From contig CP110630.1 in the NCBI GenBank assembly GCA_026210745.1, positions 4,588,001 through 4,652,000 of the forward strand: 64,000 nucleotides of DNA, given 5' to 3'. This document shows positions 55,849 to 64,000 of the stretch, piece after piece. Numbering within the stretch: position 1 is the stretch's first letter; each line of letters opens with the position of its first letter. A program made the position numbers and the translations under genes. The DNA is from Exobasidium rhododendri. Its lineage: Eukaryota; Basidiomycota; Exobasidiomycetes; Exobasidiales; Exobasidiaceae. Below the pieces are notes generated by a model. The model made no database searches. It saw only the letters and a list, made by a program, of their open reading frames with translations, and was not told the DNA's origin.

Positions 55849-58343
55849 ATGGACTTCAGTCAGCATTCGTACCTCTACAATCGACCAAGCTTTCTTCCAA
55901 ACACAAGTGTCAATGACAATGATTCTCCCTCCTCGAGAGATGTGGGAGAAAATGGTTCCTACCCTACCCCTTTCAACTTTCCCACAATCCCAAATGGTGA
56001 CACACAACAACAAGCCGACCTGATTCCTTACAACGGTATGAATGCGAACCAATTCATGCAGCAAACAAACATGCGAGGCATGCCCGACAAAGAAGGTCAT
56101 ATACAAGCTGCAAATTATTATCCTGTCAGTTTTCGCGCTTTCGATGAGATACCATCGTCGTATGGACTGGACATGTCGTTAGCAAGCCTCCAGTGAGTGA
56201 AGGGAGGGCCGCAGTATGTTGCATCGTACAGACATTGCTGACACTGCGGTACAGAGAGACTGCTTTAGACCCTTTGCTACAGTCTGCCACCACAGTGGCT
56301 GGTAATGATCTGTTCCATAACTCGAGACAAAGCATTTCGCCAAAGAGAATGGCTGAACAAGTGCAAGGGAATCTTGCCTCATTGCCCGTAGTTTCGCCAT
56401 CTGAAAGAACGAAGAGGTCGAGAACAGATCCACCTCCTCCATTACAGCTTGACTTCCAGACTGATATTATGGAGCAACCCTCGGTGCGATCATCGGAGGA
56501 AGCCCAGCAGAAAAACGATCGCCCTGTAGTCAATCCACGACGATCGGTGCGTCCAAGAAGTGTTCGTCAGTGCTCGACTCGAATTAACAATCGCACGTCT
56601 GCCAAGAGCAAAGAAGTTGAGGGGGAAAAGGAAAAGGGAAAGGAAGAAGAGAATGTGCGTCCACAGAATGGCGAGACGTCTTCGCAAATAGCAAGTAGTC
56701 AAAGTGCAATGGTGAGTCTTGATTATAAAACTGCACGGTCCAATTGCCCACTACTCTCCCTCTTCCATTACATTGCGGTAGAATGCTTCTTTTCATGGAG
56801 CGCAGAACGTACTCCCTACAACAAAGGAACAGCGAGATCAAGAAGAGCTAGAACAGATCTTACGACAAGACGAAGATTTTCGACGGCAGTGTCCAAGCAC
56901 AGAATCATGGCAAGGTGACTGGGTAAGTATTCGAATGAAAGAGGATAGCTGCAAATCTCTGGGAGAGCACCGTGCTAATCGTACATTGTTTGTCTCCTTT
57001 TCATCCGCCAGCAATTGGCTGCCAACACCAATTGCTCCATGGGCGTGCAAGGGAACGAAAATTTCCTGGTACAATCAGCAAGACCTACAGTGAGTTGAGA
57101 ATATGTAGTAGCAGAGGACTTGTAGCATAACGTAAATTCGATCCATTCTTATCTGCTCGTCCTCTTCTAGATGGAATCGTTTCCCACCCCAAACGGCCTC
57201 TTCTCAGCCGCAACGACAGCCGACGAGAACTCTGCGCTAGAATTAATTGGCCAAAGAGGACCAGTGGTGGTGGCACCTTCAGGATTGCCAATGAACGATC
57301 CTTTCTCAACCAAACAACAGACTTCTTTTCCCATCTTGTCATCCGTCGAGAACGTTTCTGGTATGAGCAAAGCATCCGTCCAAAGTCCTGAAGCTTACAA
57401 GAGTCATAGAAGTGAAGCCAATGTGTTGGAAAGCGGCGTCTCTTCCGGGCACAGGATGGACATGCAGCCGTTCTCTTCTAGAAGGGAGCCTACTCAAATT
57501 CTGTTCCCTCACTCGGCTCCACCTAGCGTGCTGTCGTACGCTTGCCAACCGAATTTAGCCTCACGCAATAGCATCTTCAGCCTTTGTCCTGATCTTGCAA
57601 CCGGCGAACTGGGATGGAGTGTGGAAAGCCAAACGTCGAGATTTCAGACTTCACCTCTACTGAGCGGTAACTTGAAATTTCCCGTTCGACCTTTGATTCC
57701 AGGCGTCCTGGCGAAGATTCACAATGACTGGCTGGAAGAATATCCCCAGCCGGTGGGAGGAAATCAGGCGGAGGAAGAAAGAGCCGGCACTACACATCGA
57801 CTGAAACGATTCCCCTCTCCAAAGTCCACCTTTGAGTCGCATCACATTCGAATCCTCTGGCAAGAATTGGAAAGACGAAGAATTCTAGAGCTGTCCGACG
57901 TCCAAGTTTTGAGTAAACTTCGACAGGAAGCAAGACAGACACTGAAGACGGAATCTGCTCATTACGCGTACGTCAACGGCCCGGATGTGTACAATCGACA
58001 AGACCTCTACCACTCTATTCCAGAACCAAGCGAAGAACAGGTGGAAATGAGGGTTCAAACGATGTGGGAGCAGACAAAGAAGTCAGCGGTGTATGCTGTG
58101 GGACTATTACGCCAAGCTGAGTACTGCATCGCACAAGGTCATCTAGGATTCATGCCGCTCAGTCACGTCCAACGGGGCTCGGCCGATGTCGAAAGAAACG
58201 GAATCAGCGGTCAGGCAGCCGCCGTCATGGCCAACAACGTCAACACCGGCGGACTCAACCAAAAATTTGCTCCTCAACCCGATGTGAACGTCACGCCTCG
58301 ATTGGGAAATTTTCCGATTCAAGACGGCCCTTCTGGCATGTGA
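55849..58343 (+). CDS. Unrecognised 730-residue protein
   Basis: Five exons (55849-56192, 56255-56711, 56782-56922, 57012-57089 and 57171-58343) join in phase. I do not recognise the family. The N-terminal half is Ser/Asn/Pro-rich; residues about 200-260 are basic (KRSRTDPPPP, RRSVRPRSVRQ) and could include nuclear-localisation signals. An acidic helix occurs in exon 3 (EELEQILRQDEDFRRQ). The C-terminal 200 residues look folded: AKIHNDWLEEYPQP, HHIRILWQELERRRILELSD and a helical region around EQVEMRVQTMWEQTKKSAVY. The overall build, disordered with basic patches and a helical C-terminus, suits a nuclear regulatory protein, but this is only an impression. The ATG at 55849 opens the frame; no membrane segment is seen. 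Confidence 0.7.
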
Positions 58344-58637
58344 GCGTAGCAAGACAAGGGGATCACTAAGATCCATTTTCCCTCCTACTAAGAGAAGATC
58401 GCTCTAAGTTCTCCGTGTCCTCACTCCCATCAAGATACTTACTCCTACCTCTGTCGAGTTCACTTCCCACGTTTCTCGACACCAAGTGTAGCCGTGACAA
58501 CAATAGTGTAACACACCCTTTCCTCAATTCATTTCATTCCTCCTTGCCGTGGGTTGATGTCGCGCTCGATACAAACCGCCGCGAGGCACCTCAAAACTGC
58601 CTTTAGGGTACATTGACCATTGAAGAGTAGAGGACCG

Positions 58638-59155
58638 TTACCTCTTCGGCACGTCGACGGCGTCCTTCCAGATCTTTATCAACGTCTTGACTCGAAGATC
58701 TATGCTGCTTCTTGCTCGATCGGGGAGAAGTTTCTTGATCTCGCTGGGTTTGATCATCGAGACAGTGTAGTCCTGCATGTGTGTGGTAGGGAGAGGGTCG
58801 AGAGGCAGGAAAGGGGAGAAGCAGTGAATCGTTGGTCAGCAGGATTGGCCCACTTCTGTCTCCTCGCCAAACGTACGATGATGATCAGGTCTTCTTCTAA
58901 GAGAATAGAGAGACAGAAGTTATGTCAAATGAGTATCAATGTTCGTCTCGCCGATGCTCAAGTTCCCTCCCCACCTTTAGAGAATTTAGACTGCGCTCTT
59001 TTCTTCGAAGGCGGCGGCGAGATCACCATGTCAAGCTCGACTTTTGTTTCTCCTTTGATCGTATGAGCTTCCTTTCTTTTGGGCGTGCTCGGCGTCTTGT
59101 CGATGTAGACAACACACCTATCTTTACTCTCCTTTATCGTGTCCTTAGACGGCAT
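58638..59155 (-). CDS. Small SANT/Myb-like protein
   Basis: Three exons, 59155-58975, 58896-58877 (20 nt) and 58772-58638, join in phase to 111 residues. The first half is basic and Pro/Ser-rich (ISPPPSKKRAQ). From about residue 62 the spliced sequence reads FSKEEDLIII, then IKPSEIKKLLPDRARSS, then LRVKTLIKIWKDAV. This matches the spacing of a Myb/SANT repeat (acidic start, central helix ending in an Arg-rich turn, last helix with Trp). Unspliced, each exon is open only briefly, so the gene is easily missed. The intron signals are GTGGGG...CTTAG and GTACGT...TGCAG; the first donor is non-ideal. DNA or chromatin binding is inferred. It is convergent with the 730-residue gene. Confidence 0.6.
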
Positions 59156-59813
59156 CTTTTCTCAAAGCGAACAATGGCTAGCCTTAGAAGAGAAACGAAG
59201 GGCGGTGTCGGTGGGGAAAAAAAGGAGGTGGCGTGGGTCTGATGAAGGGGCTGAGGAGCAGATGTGATTCCCAGCCTATATACTCCCTACCAAACTTCCG
59301 ATTTAGTCTCGTGTAATATCCCCTTCGCCGAACACAGCGAGTGACCAATTGTTTCCCTCTCTCGCCGGTGAAAAGATACTCTGAACTCAACGCTGTGTCG
59401 CGCTACTACGCTTTCGGGTCGACATACTGAAAAGGGGGAGGGGGGGAACAACGTTGAACAGATAAAGGCTTTTTACCCTGTGTTCATTCTCGGGGGAGGC
59501 TCCTTACTTTTCCTTCGAGGTGTGGCCGGTCATTCCGGGGAAAGGAGAGGGACAGCTCCCCCTCAACGTCTCAGCTTGTAGCTTGCACTCTACTTGTACA
59601 TCTAGAATGATGATTAATTAACGCGGTGTCTATGCGAAAGGAGACTGCGTGAATTGACCACGAAGGAAGTGGCGTGCGGCCCGGAATCTCTGGTCTACGC
59701 GTCATGAGAGGTCCGAAAGCCAACACCAGGATAGGATCCACTAGAAGATCTAGGATGTGCTGCCGGCATAATTTCCCATAGAGACTTTTCAACAGAGTAC
59801 GTTCCTTGCAAAG
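59156..59813. promoter_or_regulatory. Divergent intergenic region, SANT-like gene / OMA1
   Basis: These 658 bp carry a G-run of about 8 with GGGGGAGGGGGGG near 59432-59444 and an A-run near 59218. No element can be named. Confidence 0.4.
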
Positions 59814-61374
59814 ATGACAAGCCAACTTCCCCGAATGGCCCTTGGTCAAGCATGTAAGCGCTGCTCCGTCAGTCTTCCAGCGTCACTTCGCACGATCTCT
59901 ACATCGATTCATAGGCAGGCCAATTATCGGCGTTTTGGCGAGCCAGCGTCCATTAGTTCAAACAATGCAGTCAGTGGGATACCCATCCAACAACTGATAC
60001 AGCTAGCTAGAGGCGGAGGAAGCAGAGGCGGTAAAAAGGGAGGAGGTGGTGGTTATAAGAAGGGGAACAGATCAGGCGCCATCATAGGAGTCGTTCTCGC
60101 GTTGGGAGGGACATACTACTTCTTCCATCTTGAAAAGGTGCCTTCGACTGGTCGATGGCGATTCATTGACGTCAACAATCAGCAAGAGAAGCAGATGGGT
60201 GAAGAATCATTCAATCAGGTACTAGAAGAGAATCGAGGCAAGCTACTACCCAGTAACGACAAGAGAGTCAAGTTTGTGCACTCAGTAGCCGAAAGGATAG
60301 TGGCAGCAGCTCAACGGAGTGACCATCCGTCCGATCATTTGGACTTTGGATCAATGAACGACGGCATCAAAGTTGGAAATAGCAGGAGTATGCAACAGAG
60401 ACCTCATAGTGACGGATCTGTAGAATGGGAGGTGTTTGTAATAAACAGCGACGAGAAGAATGCCTTTGTTCTGCCGAATGGTAAGATCTTCGTGTATAGT
60501 GGTATTCTACCAGTGTGCGAAGATCAAGACGGCCTGGCGACTGTGCTGGGTCATGAGGTGGGTAGAAATTGAAGATCGCGGGACTCTCAAGGAAGTCTGT
60601 ACTCATCCCCCTCCTCCTTCTCCATTGCAGATTGCTCATCAAATCGCTCGGCATGTGGGTATGGCCGGGGGCATTTATTAAGCGCCCCAATTCGCATTAT
60701 TACTGAAAGTGAAGCCCCCTTCTCTCCCCCCCCCCTCTGTCCCCCTCTTCACCTAAATACAGAGTGCTGAAAAAGCTTCTGGATTCAAAGTGCTCATGTT
60801 TGGTGCAACTTTACTTCAGATGATTGGCCTGGACTCCGGACTGTCCTCGTTTGCAATGAATTTGCTCCTGTCCCTGCCAAATTCTCGAAAGGTGGAAATG
60901 GAAGCAGATCAAATCGGTCTACAGCTAATGAGTATGGCATGTTTCGACCCTACGAAAGCTCCTCCATTCTGGTGAGTGAAGGGAGTGGCAGAGAGATGGT
61001 TGTCCTTCCAACACAGAGGCACTGAACCTGTTCCTCTTTTGTCGTACTCCTTTACTTTTTACTCTCGAATAGGCAAAGGATGGAGGATTCTGAAGGCGGT
61101 GGAGGAGGCCAAATCGCCCAAGCAGCCATGGCTGTTCTTAGCACGCATCCTCTCAGTCATAAACGGATGGAATCGATGAAGAAATGGGTGAGCGACAGTG
61201 AAGTCTCGATGCCACACACATTGAGTCTCGTTGTGAGATTGCTATCTGACTTTTGCCATTCTTTTGTCGACGCAGCTCCCTCAAGCAATCGAGACTCGAC
61301 AGGAGTCTGGTTGTCCAAACGAGGCAGTAGTGCAGAGCTTCCGGTCAACGGCAAAGGCTGCCAACCCGTTCTAA
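59814..61374 (+). CDS. OMA1: Mitochondrial metalloendopeptidase Oma1 (M48 family)
   Basis: Inner-membrane quality-control protease. Exons 59814-60557, 60631-60654 (24 nt), 60763-60971, 61073-61187 and 61276-61374 give 396 residues. The N-terminus is a mitochondrial presequence, followed by a Gly-rich stretch and a transmembrane segment (GAIIGVVLALGGTYYFF, about 88-104). Catalytic zinc motif His247-Glu248-Ile-Ala-His251 lies across the first intron; the third ligand Glu is in VEMEADQIGL. Substrate-side text NAFVLPNGKIFVYSGIL and the later MAVLSTHPLSHKRM are typical of the family. The small exon 2 encodes IAHQIARH and joins to SAEKASGFK, as in other Oma1 proteins. Confidence 0.93.
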
Positions 61375-62054
<680 letters not shown>

Positions 62055-63941
62055 TTATTGCCTTCGCAGTGCAATGATGCTGACTTCCATTTCGACATCT
62101 TTGATGGCGTTCGGGTCTTGATCCACGATTCGACTGAAGAGGACGTCCCAAAGGCTGTCCAAGACGAACTCAGCTGCACCTTTGCTAAGTTTGCCCTTCT
62201 CGCGAAGCACGTTGCGGAAGTGGGACTCGTAGAGGTTCTTGAACAGCTGTATCATATGCTCTGTAAAAGGCACTCTTGACAATGTGCCTGAGTTGTATGC
62301 TGTCCAAGCTGGATGTGGCAGACACAGAGGTGAACTTTCGCTGTTGTTTGCCACTTCTCCCAGACCGCTACTCCAGTCCACTTTCCAGACGTGCTCCATG
62401 CTCTGCAGCACCGCCTTTGTCTGTTTGACAGAGCGAGGATGCATGGGCAGATCAAGAAGATGACGAGCGACATCTGATTTGATCATGCTGCAAGACACTA
62501 GTCGTTGAATGCAGGGTGCTAGGATGTTGCTCAAAGTGGTCCAGATATCTTTATTGCTTGCAGACGACACTTCTTCACTTCGAACAATGTACGCCATGAT
62601 CAGGAGTCCGCCTCGCTTGAATTCGTTCCCTCTGGCAGACAGAAAGGTCGATAGTTCTGCTTGAGCGGTAGTTGCTTTCGGCATGTTTGAATTGGAGGGT
62701 GTATGAGTCCAGTGCAGGTCCATCAGACTGATTCCAGCGTGGAATGTTCGAGGTGGTGCGACTCTGCAGGCAAAAGGTCGAGCGGTGAAGCTGGAAAATA
62801 TGTTGTTGGCCAGGGAAGGGGAGTGAGAGTTCTGCCATGCTGGGTCCAAATACGACCCGGAATGACTGTCCAGGAATTGAGTCAACGATCGAAAGTCGGC
62901 CGTGGAAGAGTCTTCGTGCGTCACTTGAAAAGACAGAGCGGGATGCACCTCAAAGCTGGACTGCTCGTCTTGCCGGACTTCCTTCTCCCGTCTACTGGCA
63001 AATGCAGAAATGATGGGCTGCATCAATTGAGCCGATCTTGAATTGAGGCAGCCATACTCCACCAATTGCACGGTTTCTTCTGACCCAGCCGCCAAGGGTA
63101 CAGCTTGCACGAGTCCGACCAAGACTTCTGTAATCTTAGCGCGAATTCCAGGGCCAAAATGGCCATTTCCGCTCATCCCCATCAAGCCGCCATTTGCTGC
63201 ACTAAACATAGGTTGTGCCACTTTGGCCATACCGTTGTGCTCTCCACCCGCTTCGTCTCGTGACGATGACAAGTAGGAAGTACCTTCGTACTTTGCAGCA
63301 TCGTCTGGTGAGATCATCGCTCTACGATACTGTAGAGGTGTGGTCAAGGGCGTGCTGCCGAAGCCGCCAGACGCTATTGCATCCGAGATGATGGATGATG
63401 ATGAACTGAAATTCTCGTAGGGTACTCTCGCAGAAATGTTCAGCCTTCGAAGATCATTGTCGAGCTCGTCTTCGGATTTGGGAGCAAAGTCTTCTTCTCT
63501 CACACCAGGAAAGGTGGACACCGAGGAAGCAAGGCGTCGGTGAGCTTTGCCAGCAAGCGTAGGGTCCTGTGTGCCGCAGCGAGCATGGCGGCGCTTGCCA
63601 ATCACACCGATTTCCCTGTCTTTGGCCGCCAACCCTCCGGTGGTGTTTCGACGAGCCAGATCTTGAGAGAATTTAGCCGCAGATTTGTCGTGTATCATCG
63701 ATATTGGAGGGGAAAGTACGGCGAGAGGGGCTTCATTGGCGATAAATGCTGTAGCCGGTAGGGCACTCTCATGCGCATGGGTGGTCAGCCCAGAACCAGT
63801 GAAGACCGCACTGCTAGATGTAGACGGTTGCGAGTGTTCTTGATAGGTTCTTCTCGACATCGGAGAGACTACTTTGCCTCTGCTACAGTTCTCAATCGAT
63901 GTGGATTGGTGTGTAGAAGGCATGCTAGACACATCGTTCAT
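62055..63941 (-). CDS. SABATH-like SAM-dependent carboxyl methyltransferase
   Basis: A single exon of 628 residues. The N-terminal 200 residues are Ser/Thr-rich and probably disordered. The C-terminal part resembles SABATH methyltransferases (plant salicylate/jasmonate carboxyl methyltransferases and fungal relatives): SAM motif VEYGCLNSRSAQLM near residue 297, then the substrate-side segment ISLMDLHWTHTPS in place of the family's S-x-x-x-HWLS, then ELSTFLSARGNEFKRGGLL, matching the fL-x-x-R-x-x-E-L-x-x-GG helix-turn, and a C-terminal helical cap beginning HPAW. The first motif is degenerate (EYG instead of DLG). Activity and substrate are unknown. The ATG at 63941 may not be the true start if an upstream exon lies beyond the right edge. 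Confidence 0.6.
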   Translation of the reverse strand: MNDVSSMPSTHQSTSIENCSRGKVVSPMSRRTYQEHSQPSTSSSAVFTGSGLTTHAHESALPATAFIANEAPLAVLSPPISMIHDKSAAKFSQDLARRNTTGGLAAKDREIGVIGKRRHARCGTQDPTLAGKAHRRLASSVSTFPGVREEDFAPKSEDELDNDLRRLNISARVPYENFSSSSSIISDAIASGGFGSTPLTTPLQYRRAMISPDDAAKYEGTSYLSSSRDEAGGEHNGMAKVAQPMFSAANGGLMGMSGNGHFGPGIRAKITEVLVGLVQAVPLAAGSEETVQLVEYGCLNSRSAQLMQPIISAFASRREKEVRQDEQSSFEVHPALSFQVTHEDSSTADFRSLTQFLDSHSGSYLDPAWQNSHSPSLANNIFSSFTARPFACRVAPPRTFHAGISLMDLHWTHTPSNSNMPKATTAQAELSTFLSARGNEFKRGGLLIMAYIVRSEEVSSASNKDIWTTLSNILAPCIQRLVSCSMIKSDVARHLLDLPMHPRSVKQTKAVLQSMEHVWKVDWSSGLGEVANNSESSPLCLPHPAWTAYNSGTLSRVPFTEHMIQLFKNLYESHFRNVLREKGKLSKGAAEFVLDSLWDVLFSRIVDQDPNAIKDVEMEVSIIALRRQ

Positions 63942-64000
63942 CTTGGGTGAATGCAGAGCTTCTATTGGTGTGATTGATGACGTGGTAGGTAGCTTGCAAA

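Overview
The window is nuclear DNA of a fungus, most likely a basidiomycete and plausibly a smut relative (Ustilaginomycotina or near it). The evidence is: densely packed genes on both strands; many short introns (about 60-100 nt) with GTGAGT-type donors; an Rrm4-type endosomal RNA-binding protein with three RRMs and MLLE repeats; a Brh2-type BRCA2 homologue; and a protein of a family I know only from basidiomycetes. The species cannot be named from the sequence. All exon coordinates were derived by hand from splice signals, reading phase and family conservation.

Layout, left to right. Nt 1-4844 (-) is the motor and part of the rod of a class II myosin, cut by the left edge. Divergent from it, 5321-8869 (+) is one open frame joining a LENG1/Cir_N protein to a FAN1 nuclease. 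A 379-bp MITE-like element (9247-9625) separates this from the BRCA2/Brh2 homologue (9764-13270, +). Then follow RPT6 of the proteasome (-), a RING-like/RRM protein (+), a GMC oxidoreductase (-), an FHA-RING ubiquitin ligase of Dma1 type (-), Rrm4 (-), a NOSIP homologue (+), HIS5 (-), ARL2 (+), a stand-alone MetE-like methyltransferase (+), a basidiomycete-type protein of unknown function (+), SLU7 (-), the CDK9/BUR1 kinase (+), an aberrant DEAD-box helicase (-), an EEF1AKMT4/METTL13-like methyltransferase (+), an Mgr3-like TPR protein (-), a TAPT1/EMP65 membrane protein (-), an intron-containing tRNA-Ser(CGA) (+), ILV2 (-), an unrecognised 730-residue protein (+), a small SANT/Myb-like protein (-), OMA1 (+), a (ATG)44 microsatellite, and a SABATH-like methyltransferase (-).

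Most genes are ordinary housekeeping genes with no operon-like logic. Loose themes are DNA crosslink repair and recombination (FAN1 fusion and BRH2 side by side), mitochondrial quality control (OMA1, Mgr3-like, the helicase), splicing-linked proteins (SLU7, LENG1 part, NOSIP) and amino-acid synthesis (HIS5, ILV2, MetE-like). I found no rRNA, CRISPR array, intact transposon or gene cluster. The most unusual items are the LENG1-FAN1 fusion, the MITE in the BRH2 promoter region, the SABATH-like methyltransferase, several very small exons, and the long ATG repeat.
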